Positions 26,338-35,227 of a stretch of 64,000 nt of DNA are shown here, one piece after another (position 1 is the first letter of the stretch; the number at the start of each line of letters is the position of its first letter). The position numbers were made by a program, and so were the translations under genes. Source of the stretch: CAZFBA01 sp964517135 (GTDB lineage: Bacteria > Cyanobacteriota > Vampirovibrionia > JBFMGH01). The notes beneath the pieces were generated by a model. The model worked only from the letters and a program-made list of their open reading frames with translations, searched no databases and was not told the origin of the DNA. The stretch is from NCBI GenBank assembly GCA_964517135.1, contig CAZFBA010000001.1:155049-219048 (forward strand). Direction: 5' to 3'.

Positions 26338-28194
26338 CTAGGCTTTTTCTGACTCCATTTCTTTTAAAATTGTTTCTAAATCTCTACCTTCAGCGCCATC
26401 ATATTTCGCATCTTCGATTTTTCTTTCGGCCATAACTTTTTTGATGATCTTAACATCCGGCAGATCATTACCATAATATAGATGGTCTGTTCTGGTATTC
26501 TTTCTCCACACTTCGACCGGTCTGTTGTTGATATAATATTTTGACTTATCAATGATAACGTCAATAATTTCTTCTACTGACATACCATTATAAGGCTGAA
26601 GCGGATCTTCAAGGCTTTCTAGCTTGGCTTCCATTGTGTCACGTGACTTAATACGGCTATCAGGATCAGTTTGTCTCAGAGCCCATAACTTTTGAGCATT
26701 ATCTTCTCCAATAATAGGTTTAAGATCTGAAATAACGTTTCTATTTGTTTTCTTTCTTGAAGAAGTTTCGGTTATAAGGTAGCCGTCAAAGAAGTTTTTA
26801 ACCACCAGTGCATCTAAACGATATGAGGTTTTGAAGCTCTTGGTCTGGTCGTATCCTCTTTTGCTTAGTTGAAGGTCAAGACCGTCTACCTTGCCACCAA
26901 ACTGGAATGTTAACAGGTCTTTTACGGTTAATGGCCTATTAGCATGCTCCTGTAAGTAATAGCAGCAATATTTCAGAACATCAACAGTACCTTTAACATC
27001 GTCTAACGCATCGTGAGCGCCTTCCATATTTCTGGCAAACAGATATTTATACTGTTCACTGAGCTTTTTACTGGCACCTACAAACGGGTGAATTCTCTGG
27101 ATAAGGATAAATGGATCCAGTGTCAGTGCCATAGCTTTTTCGTGCTCTTTAGAAACAGCTTCAGTATTGTATCTTTGAATACTGTTGTTCAACATTGGTA
27201 TATCAAAAGAGGCATTATAAGCTACGAGAAGCTGGTCTTTAAGATATCTGTTAAGAAAATCGTTGAGTACTTCTTCCATTTTGGGTTTGTCTGCTACCAT
27301 CTCATCAGTAATATGGTGAACATTTGATGCACCCTCTGGTATTGGCATTTCAGGGTTTATAAACTGACTGACAGCTGTATTGCCTTTTACACCATCTTTA
27401 CCGACTTTTACTGCACCCAGCTGGACTATTCTGTCTCCATCAAGGCTTTTATCAATACCTGTTGTTTCTGTGTCAAATACACAGAATTCAAGGTTAAAGT
27501 TTCCTTTTTCGTCTAATACTGGTTTATCAAGGAAAGAAGGTTTTCCAATTTCAGGATGTTTATTGATACCAATAGCTTTTAAATCAAGTAAATAATCATA
27601 ATATTCTTTTAATTGACCAAATTTCGCTGTTTTATGGTATGTAGAAAGGAACTCAGGTACATTAGTTTCGTTATATCTTCTTACCCAGGTGCTATCTTTA
27701 GTTTCAGCAAGTGCCATGGCGTGATAGAAAGCAGCTATTTCAAGATCAGAGGCTTTCTCCCAGTCGAGAGGTTCTTTGCTAAGGTTATCCCAGCCAGCTT
27801 TATTCCAGTCAATATAGTTGCCATCATACAGACCAGCCCCCTGATATTCTTTTTTTACAGCTTTAACAGCTTCATCTAAATCTTTTTTTGGGTCAACATG
27901 CCATGTTGCTGGCAGCTGGTCTTTTTTGATTTGTACAGATTTATCAAAAAGTTTGTTATAAATTTGAAGTGCTTTAGGGTCTATATCCCAGTTGGCTTCT
28001 ACTTCTTTGCCTGGCTTTTCAGCTTTACCTTTACCAGCAAAAGGTATTGCATAGGCCTGAAAGTTTTCCATTGAAATTTTTGCTAAATTATCTGAAGATA
28101 CCTTTGGTAGCTGGTTTGCGGTGAAAGATACTGGTTTTACCAGCTGTGTTTCGGTTTTAATTGGTTTTATAAGGTTGTTGCTGCTTACTAACAC
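26338..28194 (-). CDS. DnaQ-like DEDDh exonuclease domain protein
   Basis: 618 residues. The exonuclease domain spans about 235-420: FDTETTG with D241/E243, YNASFD with D331, and H394-D-A-L-D-D399, a complete DEDDh set as in the DNA polymerase III epsilon subunit and RNase T. The 230-residue N-terminal part is unrecognised and opens with two tag-like segments, VSFTAN (22-27) and IPFAGK (50-55). The C-terminal 190 residues are also unrecognised. DNA or RNA proofreading, or nucleotide scavenging, would fit; the extensions point to a specialised role. The start is GTG with GAGAGG upstream. It follows a PLD-family gene that carries the same IPFxGK segment. Confidence 0.72.
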   Translation of the reverse strand: MLVSSNNLIKPIKTETQLVKPVSFTANQLPKVSSDNLAKISMENFQAYAIPFAGKGKAEKPGKEVEANWDIDPKALQIYNKLFDKSVQIKKDQLPATWHVDPKKDLDEAVKAVKKEYQGAGLYDGNYIDWNKAGWDNLSKEPLDWEKASDLEIAAFYHAMALAETKDSTWVRRYNETNVPEFLSTYHKTAKFGQLKEYYDYLLDLKAIGINKHPEIGKPSFLDKPVLDEKGNFNLEFCVFDTETTGIDKSLDGDRIVQLGAVKVGKDGVKGNTAVSQFINPEMPIPEGASNVHHITDEMVADKPKMEEVLNDFLNRYLKDQLLVAYNASFDIPMLNNSIQRYNTEAVSKEHEKAMALTLDPFILIQRIHPFVGASKKLSEQYKYLFARNMEGAHDALDDVKGTVDVLKYCCYYLQEHANRPLTVKDLLTFQFGGKVDGLDLQLSKRGYDQTKSFKTSYRLDALVVKNFFDGYLITETSSRKKTNRNVISDLKPIIGEDNAQKLWALRQTDPDSRIKSRDTMEAKLESLEDPLQPYNGMSVEEIIDVIIDKSKYYINNRPVEVWRKNTRTDHLYYGNDLPDVKIIKKVMAERKIEDAKYDGAEGRDLETILKEMESEKA

Positions 28195-28231
28195 TGTGTA
28201 CCTCTCTTTGTTTTTTGTTTCCCCACTGAAT

Positions 28232-30262
28232 TTAAACTACCTTATTAAAAGCTGGATTTTCAGGTTTAATAAATTGCGTTATTTTACGACCATTAAAGGG
28301 TATTAATTGTTCACCTTTTAATTCATCTTCGTCATCATCATCAACATCATCGACGTCATAACCATCAGGTACTGTTGGTGTTGAGTGAACCCAATCTTTG
28401 TCAAACTGTCTCAGGAAAGTTGCAGCCAGTTCTTTATTAGGGACAACTACAGCACATTCATGGTTTCCACGTTTATACTTTTCTTTTCTGTCTTCCAGAG
28501 TTTTAAGCAGGTTGTAATAACCAAGAAGCTTTTTGAATGATACCAGATGTTGTTCATTCATCAGCTCAAGATTATCCATATCATTCAGATCAAGCTTTTC
28601 GATATCGCTTTTCAGAAGACGTCTTCTTTCTTTAAGCAAATCGAAATTAATTTTATTCGGGCTTGTATAGATAGTTGGAAGCCCCACTTTCTTTTCCAGT
28701 TCCTGAATTCTATCTCTTTTTTCGCCTATTTTCTTGTCTAGCAAGGCGTTTGTCAGCGGATAGTCATTTCTCTGGCCTGTTTCAATATTGCTTTCAAGCC
28801 CAACAGCTGACCAGTTAGCAGAACCAATTAAAAGTTCTTCATTATCAAAGACTGCCCACTTGGTATGAAGTCTTTGAGCAATATCTTTGTTTACTTTGAA
28901 CATTCTTATGGGCACACCGGCTTCTTCAAGCTGACTGATAGCTTTTCTGCAATATGGAAAGTCGTCTATAATACCGGGTGAAATAAGAATTTCTACGTCG
29001 AAAGGCCTGCCGCCATTTTGTGATTCAAGGTAACGGGAAATAATCTTGTTGACGATTTCCTTATGAGATAATACAAAAAGCTCGGCCTTAAGAGATTCTG
29101 CTGTATCAAGTCTTTGTTTGATGTATTCGCCAATAGACTCTTCACCCTGAGAGCCAACATAAGCATATTCTCTCGGGTTATTTACAAGAACCTGAATTTT
29201 AGGATCTTTAACCGGATTAACTTCAACAATGTTTAAGTCGCCTTTTTCATATCTCTCTCTGTATTCTGGCTTGTCGAATATTTTTCCAACTATGTTCATA
29301 TATTCGACGTTTTCTTCTTTAATCTTTTTAGCTCTGCCGCTGTATTCTTTCTGTTCTTCTTTTGTGACAGGGCCGTTTACAAACTGGGTTTTGCCCAGAC
29401 GTTGCCAGGCAAATTTCCAGTCTTGATTGAAGATTTTATCGACAATATTATCTACTTCAGAATTTTTGTATTTTGATTGAGTTTCAATGGCCACACAGGC
29501 ATCGTGGTTAGCGGCAGAGTGGTTACCCCAGTTCATACCGCCAAGGATGACTTTTTTGCCATCTACGGCAAGCATTTTGACGTGCTGCAAACCTGCGCCG
29601 CCCTGGGCTGGCCTTGGATAAGGAACTACATCAATACCATTTTCTTTCAGGTATTTGATCATTTTCATATTGCCGTAATGGCGTTTATAGTTTCCTGCAC
29701 CATCCTGATACCATTTATGAACGTCAAGAATTACCTGAACATTTAATTTAGGGTCATTCTTTTTCTTTTCAATAAGCTTATGAAGGATGGCCTGTTGTTC
29801 TTTCCATCCCGGTATTCTTTCTGCACCACCTGATGGCCAGAGATCTGAATCTACATCGAGGTTTTGCATTTCAAACATTTCAATTTGAATGCTGTTTTTG
29901 GCACTATCAATATATTCTACGGTTTTTTCGAAAATTTGTTTAGCATCTATTAAAGATGTTACTTTAGTTCTTCCAACATTGACGGTTACACTTGGTTCTG
30001 CTTCAACGCCTTCAATTTTTGTAAGAAGGTGTTTCATATTCAGAGCAAAGAAATCACCAATAGAAACCCCCATTTCATTGGCAACTTCAATAAAAGTTTT
30101 GGCCTGATTTAAAGGAACTCCTGGTAAATTAACAGGATCCTGGGTAGGTGAAGTAGGCACTTTTACTTTTGGTAAAGTTTCTTTACCTTTGAAGGGTATT
30201 ACATTATTGTTATTTTGTAGCCCCTCATTGATCTTAAAATGTGTTATAATCCCCAAAGACAT
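28232..30262 (-). CDS. Phospholipase D-family protein with two HKD motifs
   Basis: 676 residues. Both catalytic motifs of the PLD superfamily are intact: H227-V-K229-(x4)-D234 followed by GGMNWGN, and H466-T-K468-(x4)-D473 followed by GSANWS. The family includes cardiolipin synthases, phospholipases and nucleases (Nuc type); no transmembrane helices are seen, which argues against a cardiolipin synthase. IPFKGK lies near the N terminus (22-27) and IPFNGR near the C terminus, flanking the enzyme core. An acidic DDVDDDDEDE run precedes the C-terminal tag. The ATG has GGGGAG at ideal spacing. It is 37 bases from the DnaQ-like gene, so two putative phosphodiesterases are probably co-expressed. Confidence 0.8.
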   Translation of the reverse strand: MSLGIITHFKINEGLQNNNNVIPFKGKETLPKVKVPTSPTQDPVNLPGVPLNQAKTFIEVANEMGVSIGDFFALNMKHLLTKIEGVEAEPSVTVNVGRTKVTSLIDAKQIFEKTVEYIDSAKNSIQIEMFEMQNLDVDSDLWPSGGAERIPGWKEQQAILHKLIEKKKNDPKLNVQVILDVHKWYQDGAGNYKRHYGNMKMIKYLKENGIDVVPYPRPAQGGAGLQHVKMLAVDGKKVILGGMNWGNHSAANHDACVAIETQSKYKNSEVDNIVDKIFNQDWKFAWQRLGKTQFVNGPVTKEEQKEYSGRAKKIKEENVEYMNIVGKIFDKPEYRERYEKGDLNIVEVNPVKDPKIQVLVNNPREYAYVGSQGEESIGEYIKQRLDTAESLKAELFVLSHKEIVNKIISRYLESQNGGRPFDVEILISPGIIDDFPYCRKAISQLEEAGVPIRMFKVNKDIAQRLHTKWAVFDNEELLIGSANWSAVGLESNIETGQRNDYPLTNALLDKKIGEKRDRIQELEKKVGLPTIYTSPNKINFDLLKERRRLLKSDIEKLDLNDMDNLELMNEQHLVSFKKLLGYYNLLKTLEDRKEKYKRGNHECAVVVPNKELAATFLRQFDKDWVHSTPTVPDGYDVDDVDDDDEDELKGEQLIPFNGRKITQFIKPENPAFNKVV

Positions 30263-30591
30263 ATATTCTCCCCACTTAAATTAATATAAATCTTCCAATA
30301 AAATGATATCAGGTATTTTGTAAATACAATTTGTGCAGTGTTCAGTTATACTCACTTTTCTTATCACCCCACTGATAATATTACTATTCTTTGACCATAA
30401 TTTAACTAATTAAGATAATACAGAATTCAGTTATAAGTTAACTTCTGGTCTTCCCGTTGACGGTTTGTTCCCCTTTAGTCTGAAGTTCCCGAAAAAACAG
30501 AATAATAGTGTTATTTAATTGAAACACCTAAATGAAAACAGTTGATAGATGAATTAAAAAATTGCAGAAAAAATTAATAATTCGTTACACT

Positions 30592-30751
30592 GTCATTCTG
30601 GCTATCGGAACCTCTGATTAATTACGGAATTATTGATTCTAGCAAAAAAGACTGACACCAATATCTTGAATCTGAGAACTTTTAAGTTCTACAGAGATCT
30701 CTATCATTATTTGAAGTTAATACCGAATCGCAATCAACAGGCTATAAAACA
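30592..30751. repeat. Diverged copy of the 25787-25880 repeat
   Basis: Shares GGAA-CTCTGATTA, a TTGATT-AGCAAAAA segment and CGCAATC-ACAGGC-ATAAAA with 25787-25880 in the same order, interrupted by different sequence. It lies within a 519-base spacer that otherwise shows nothing coding. Confidence 0.45.
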
Positions 30752-30790
30752 TCAGTGCATAACTTAAAAATTTTTCGTTTTTCAAAAATT
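30752..30790. repeat. Solo left end of the MITE-like element
   Basis: ATCAGTGCATAACTTAAAAA followed by TTTTTCGTTTTTCAAAAA, matching the left terminus of copy A. It overlaps the 3' end of the FkbM gene, whose stop codon (TGA) lies inside it, so insertion may have replaced the original C terminus. Confidence 0.6.
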
Positions 30791-31454
30791 TAAAAATGTA
30801 TAATTACCCATACCTGATGAATGAACTAACCTGAAACCATAATTTTGAAGTTTATTAAGGTAGTTTTTGATTCTTTTTTTATAATGTTTATCAAGCGGAT
30901 TATAACATTCATCAAATTCAATACATAAAATATCTATTTTTATATTGTCTTCAATAATAGAATCAATAACTTTATACTCGGCACCTTCAATATCAAGTTT
31001 TAGCAGATCTATTTTATTATGATTGTTATTTTTTAAAATATCTCTTAATCTTTTAACCTTTGCCACAAAATATTCATCGGTTTTCTGTAAATTAAGAATT
31101 GAATGTGAAACGTGCATTTGGTTTTTAGGTTGATAAAATTTTAAGTAATCTTCTTTATACCATAAGCCTATATCAAAAAAATACAAATTCTTTTTATTAG
31201 AAAAATTTTTGTTAACATAGTCTATTGATCTTGGAGTAGGGTCAAATGCATATACTTTACAGTTAAATAATTCAATAAGTCCTATATCAAAAGATATATC
31301 TTCTCCGCAACCAGCACAATAACATATAGATGATGAATTTAACCTATCTACAGGTACAACCCATCCACCATAATTAGTTCCTATCAATTTTAGATCTTTT
31401 ATCGGGTAAATTCTTTTGTCGGTATATAATACTATTTACGATTTTTTTTAACAT
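30782..31454 (-). pseudogene. FkbM-family methyltransferase with an apparent 5' frameshift
   Basis: The open part (30782-31387, TTG start) gives 201 residues with FkbM features: YCAGCGEDISFD (SAM binding), VFDPTPRS and LLKLDIEGAEYKV. Upstream, an ATG at 31454 reads MLKKIVNSI in another frame; dropping the single A at 31430 joins it to LYTDKRIYPIKDLKLIG and on to the GTNYGGWVVP start of the conserved domain, just as full-length family members begin. So a one-base insertion (or two-base deletion), real or a sequencing error, probably separates the two. The 3' end runs into a repeat fragment. FkbM proteins methylate sugars or other small hydroxyl groups; no glycan gene is adjacent. Very AT-rich, possibly acquired. 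Confidence 0.6.
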
Positions 31455-31471
31455 TAATTTATAGTCAACAA

Positions 31472-32557
31472 TTAAGCACTGCCAAAAGCAAACAGGCCAA
31501 AATACCACCTGAGAATCTGCTCTCCATAAAACATTACCACCAGTGCGCCTATTACAATAGCCGGGCCAAGAGGCAGATAGGTCAGGGTTTTGCGTTGTTT
31601 GGCCTGTTGCAAGAATATATACAGACCAACACCCACGCCTATAAAGCAGGCAAGCATCAGCAGAATTAAAATAGTTCTATCTGTAACCATTGCAGAGAAT
31701 ACAAACGGCAATATGGCTGCTACCATAGTACCTGCAAGCGAATAGAGTGCTTTCATATCTTTTTCTTTAAACGTATGATAAAACATCACCGGAATACCAA
31801 TCAATGCCTGCGCCAGAAAACTGATAACAATAATCAAAATAAGGTTTTCCCAGCCAAACCAGGACGCAAGCCCTGCACAAAGCTTGGTATCACCCATGCC
31901 AAAACCATATTTGCCCAGAAAAATCTCACTGAGTTTAGAAAGTCCTTCAAAAAACACTATGGCAATTATTATACCTACAACAGCTGAAACAAAAATGCCT
32001 GGCAGGTGTAAACTGCCGTTTTCAATTATTCCCGGTATATGAACACCGACACTTTTAGGCATCAGAGGCATTACAAAGTCTGGTCGGTCAACATGACCAA
32101 GGTTAAACAGGTTATAAATCAACCCGAACGGAACCAGCCAGACACTTGTAATGTCAAATATATAATGTTCGTAAAGATCTGTAACTGTTAATACTATCAG
32201 GGCACATATTATAAGCATCATGCCAAGTGTTTTAATTGAAAATCCAAAGCAGAAAAAGGTAAATACAAACAGAAAAGCAGTAGAAAACTCTACCAGTGGA
32301 TATTGTATACTTATTTCAGCCCTGCAATTACGGCATTTACCCATCAATAGAATATAGCTCAACACCGGTATGTTGTCATAGAACCGGATAGGGTGTTTGC
32401 ATTCCGGGCAATGTGACCCGGGCGAAACAATAGACTCTTCTTTTAAAAGCCGGAGCGCCACAACATTCAAAAAACTGCCTATAAAAAGGCCAAAAAGGGC
32501 TACCATAACGTAAACAAAAATACGATAACCTTCGCTGGTATGAAATAGTTCTATCAT
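31472..32557 (-). CDS. pilD: Type IV prepilin peptidase (A24 family)
   Basis: Polytopic membrane aspartic protease that cleaves and N-methylates type IV pilins and pseudopilins. 361 residues. Seen: the cytoplasmic zinc loop with paired CxxC (CPECKHP and CRNCRAE) after the first helix, VTDLYEHYI with the first catalytic Asp, and GMGDTKL with the second. The length exceeds the usual 250-290 because of an insert after the first catalytic site (about 155-190) and an extended C terminus with further helices. The pilin-like protein at 14004-14474 is a likely substrate. Only two bases after the ABC permease stop, so probably transcribed with the ABC pair. Confidence 0.92.
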   Translation of the reverse strand: MIELFHTSEGYRIFVYVMVALFGLFIGSFLNVVALRLLKEESIVSPGSHCPECKHPIRFYDNIPVLSYILLMGKCRNCRAEISIQYPLVEFSTAFLFVFTFFCFGFSIKTLGMMLIICALIVLTVTDLYEHYIFDITSVWLVPFGLIYNLFNLGHVDRPDFVMPLMPKSVGVHIPGIIENGSLHLPGIFVSAVVGIIIAIVFFEGLSKLSEIFLGKYGFGMGDTKLCAGLASWFGWENLILIIVISFLAQALIGIPVMFYHTFKEKDMKALYSLAGTMVAAILPFVFSAMVTDRTILILLMLACFIGVGVGLYIFLQQAKQRKTLTYLPLGPAIVIGALVVMFYGEQILRWYFGLFAFGSA

Positions 32558-32559
32558 AT

Positions 32560-33336
32560 CTAGCTAAACTCTTTTCTATTAAATGCAAACGTAGAAATCA
32601 TAAGTATAACAGATGTATAAAGTATGCCATAAAGCATTGCAAAGCCAATTTGCCCGAGATTAAGTACATAATTCATACTATCGATATTATTTTTGATGTT
32701 TAATTTTGATAGATCAGGCAAAACATAATGGATAACAGTAACAACATTCAGCACCAGTGGGCTATTGGCGTATTCTGCGAGGGTCAGCATAGTAGGGTTA
32801 AAGTGACCTATGATCCATATGCATGCAGTAAAAGCCATACTCAACAGGGGTGTGCTGAAACAAGAAAACATAAGAGCAATAGCAGTTATCAGGTAAAGTT
32901 CAAACATTATAAGAACTATAGAAACAAAAGCAAGGTATATTTGCTGGGCACTAACCTGATAAAAAAGCAGCAATAGAAGGAATATAGCTGACATCAGACT
33001 GGCTATAACTGTCAGGGTAAAAGAGAGACCGAAAAATTTTCCCAGAAGAAACTCCCAGCGGTTAATAGGCTTGGTAATAATAATGTAAATAGTACGGCGG
33101 TCAATCTCTTTAAACACAAGGCTTGTGCCGATAAATATAGCCAGTATGGCGCCAAAGATATTAATGCTTGCTAATCCCAAATCAAGTATGATTTTAACAT
33201 TGTTTCCAATACTCAAATGTCCTAATATTATCGATAAAAGGCACATAAAAGCAGCAAACAATAATATTACATATAAAATGCGGTCTCTTATAGTTTCTTT
33301 AAAAGTATTCAGGGCAATAGTAATAATCTTATCCAT
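32560..33336 (-). CDS. ABC-2 type transporter permease
   Basis: 258 residues with six hydrophobic segments and the loop IDRRTIYIIITKPINRWEFLLGKF between helices 2 and 3, typical of NosY/GldF-like ABC-2 permeases. It overlaps the ATPase gene by 8 bases, making an exporter pair. Substrate unknown. In several lineages such pairs lie beside pilus or gliding genes, and here pilD follows directly, but that is only a contextual hint. Confidence 0.85.
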   Translation of the reverse strand: MDKIITIALNTFKETIRDRILYVILLFAAFMCLLSIILGHLSIGNNVKIILDLGLASINIFGAILAIFIGTSLVFKEIDRRTIYIIITKPINRWEFLLGKFFGLSFTLTVIASLMSAIFLLLLLFYQVSAQQIYLAFVSIVLIMFELYLITAIALMFSCFSTPLLSMAFTACIWIIGHFNPTMLTLAEYANSPLVLNVVTVIHYVLPDLSKLNIKNNIDSMNYVLNLGQIGFAMLYGILYTSVILMISTFAFNRKEFS

Positions 33337-34135
33337 TATTTTTGTCCCCTTGAGTAATTGCTATAAGCTCCTTTTCTTCTTCATGAGCTGTGTAGTCTTT
33401 TTTATCTCTGACGATATTGACAAAATAGTCTTCAAGATTATTATATTCAGAGGTATTAAGAATATTTTCAACACTATCAGTTATGAGCATTTTACCGAGT
33501 TTTAGTATTGCAATAGAGTCGCAGAGTTCTTGAACGTCAGAAAGTATGTGGGAATTGAAGAAGATGGTTTTCTTTTTTTGTTTTAATGAAAGGATAATGT
33601 CTTTAATTTCTTTGCGGCCAAGTGGGTCTAACCCGCTCATAGGTTCATCGAGAAGTATGAATTCAGGGTCATTTAATAGAGCCTGTGCAAGCCCTATTCT
33701 TTGCATCATACCCTTAGAGGCTTTGCCCAGACGAGTATAGGCACTGGAAGTCATATTGACTGTTTCAAGAAGTTCTTCTATGCGCTCTTTCTTCTGTTTG
33801 CTTTTCAGTCCATATAGGTCAGCGCAGAGCTCCAGCAACTCATAGCCATTCAGGTAACTATAATAATAAGGGTTTTCAGGCATAAAGCCTATTTTTTCAC
33901 GGGCTTTTTTGCTGGTTGTTTTCTGGCCAAGAAATTTCACTTCTCCTTTTGAAGGTTTAAGCAGACCGAGCAGAATTTTCATTGTGGTTGTTTTTCCGGC
34001 GCCGTTTGGGCCGAGCATGCCAAATGTTGTACCTTCAGGGACGACAAAACTGATATCGTTGAGAACTTTCACCGGTTTTTTAAGAAATTCACTGTAGAAT
34101 ATCTTTTCGAGGTGGTTAACTTCTATAATATTCAT
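33329..34135 (-). CDS. ABC transporter ATPase (ABC-2 exporter, CcmA/NatA-like)
   Basis: 268 residues. Walker A G42-P-N-G-A-G-K-T49, the Q-loop in FMPENPYY, the signature variant ASKGMMQR used by ABC-2 exporters in place of LSGGQ, Walker B FILLDEP and the H-loop FFNSH. The final 40 residues extend past the core. Works with the permease encoded immediately downstream. GAGGG lies about 11 bases upstream of the ATG. The sigma-factor gene ends 13 bases before, so sigma factor, exporter and pilD form one co-oriented run. Confidence 0.92.
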   Translation of the reverse strand: MNIIEVNHLEKIFYSEFLKKPVKVLNDISFVVPEGTTFGMLGPNGAGKTTTMKILLGLLKPSKGEVKFLGQKTTSKKAREKIGFMPENPYYYSYLNGYELLELCADLYGLKSKQKKERIEELLETVNMTSSAYTRLGKASKGMMQRIGLAQALLNDPEFILLDEPMSGLDPLGRKEIKDIILSLKQKKKTIFFNSHILSDVQELCDSIAILKLGKMLITDSVENILNTSEYNNLEDYFVNIVRDKKDYTAHEEEKELIAITQGDKNNG

Positions 34136-34148
34136 TTGTTTTCTGCCC

Positions 34149-34961
34149 TCAGATAGAATTTCTTCTTTTAATTTGTTTAGAACTTATTATACCAAATAAT
34201 TCTGATATTGCTTTTTTTAATCTGCGGCTAACCTGCATCTGTGATATATTGAGTATGTCAGCAATTTCTGATTGAGAAAGACCGTGGTAGTAAGTCATAG
34301 TGATGACTTCTTTCAGGTTTCCGTTGAGAGAATTGATAGCTTCGTTGAGCATTATTCGGTCTTCCTGTGCGAGGAGGTATTCTTGATATTTGTTGTCTAC
34401 GAGCTTATCTACCAGAAACTGTTCGCCTTCTGATCCGCTGCAAATAACCTGGTCAAGTGAAATTAATGTTTTTCTTCTGTTAGCTTCTGAGGCCTCAACT
34501 ACCCTATGTACTGGTATTTGAAGTTCTTCTGCTATCTCATAATCTGTAGGCGGGCGCTGTAGCCTTTCTGAGAGGTTTTGAATAATATTTGTGATGCGGA
34601 ATGAAAGCTCTTGAAGTTCTCTCGGAGCCTTTATCATGGTTGATTTGTCACGCAAATAATGCCTGATTTCTCCTGTTATCAGGTATGTTGAGTAGGTCTT
34701 GAAGTTTGCACCGGCATCAGGATCAAATTGCTCGATGGCTTTCAGCAGGCCCAGACATCCCACCTGTATTAAGTCTTCAACAGGGTCGGTACTTCTTCTG
34801 GCCAGGCCGTGAGAGATTTTTTTCACCAGTGGGAGGTAATTTTTTACGATCCTGTCTTTTATTTCTTCTTTTTGCTCCGGGTCTTTACAGGAAGAATATT
34901 CTGCTAACAAGACCTGAACCTCTTCTCTGGAAGGTTGAATATTATTTGTATTCAATGCCAA
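34149..34961 (-). CDS. Alternative sigma-70 family factor (SigF/SigB-like group 3)
   Basis: 270 residues. Region 2 is clear (NYLPLVKKISHGLARRS, DLIQVGCLGLLKAIEQFDPDAGANFKTYSTYLITGEIRHYLRD), followed by region 3 and a region 4 helix-turn-helix near the C terminus (LSQSEIADILNISQMQVSRRLKKAI). No region 1.1, so it is a group 3 factor resembling cyanobacterial SigF and Bacillus SigB/SigF. Cyanobacterial SigF controls pilus and motility genes, in keeping with pilD three genes downstream, but that is inference. The start is TTG with AAGGG seven bases before. The STAS protein at 42707-43207 could belong to a partner-switch controlling such a factor, although no anti-sigma kinase is visible. Confidence 0.88.
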   Translation of the reverse strand: MALNTNNIQPSREEVQVLLAEYSSCKDPEQKEEIKDRIVKNYLPLVKKISHGLARRSTDPVEDLIQVGCLGLLKAIEQFDPDAGANFKTYSTYLITGEIRHYLRDKSTMIKAPRELQELSFRITNIIQNLSERLQRPPTDYEIAEELQIPVHRVVEASEANRRKTLISLDQVICSGSEGEQFLVDKLVDNKYQEYLLAQEDRIMLNEAINSLNGNLKEVITMTYYHGLSQSEIADILNISQMQVSRRLKKAISELFGIISSKQIKRRNSI

Positions 34962-35227
34962 GAGATTCCCTTTTTTTTGCTTCCTCTCATACTATAATGT
35001 CGGATGCTTGGTAAAAACCTTTAAAATATTTTTTCTTTTAATATTTTAAAAAATTATAAAGGTTAAGAAATAATTATACCCTACATTTTATTCTTGATTT
35101 CGCCTTGCTGTAATAAGCTGAAAATATTTTGCCAGGGTAAACTTATGAAAAATTTTATGAAAAAACCTTTTAACTGACTTCTTATACGATAAAATAATAA
35201 ACAATAACTTATTATAAGGGTTCAATT

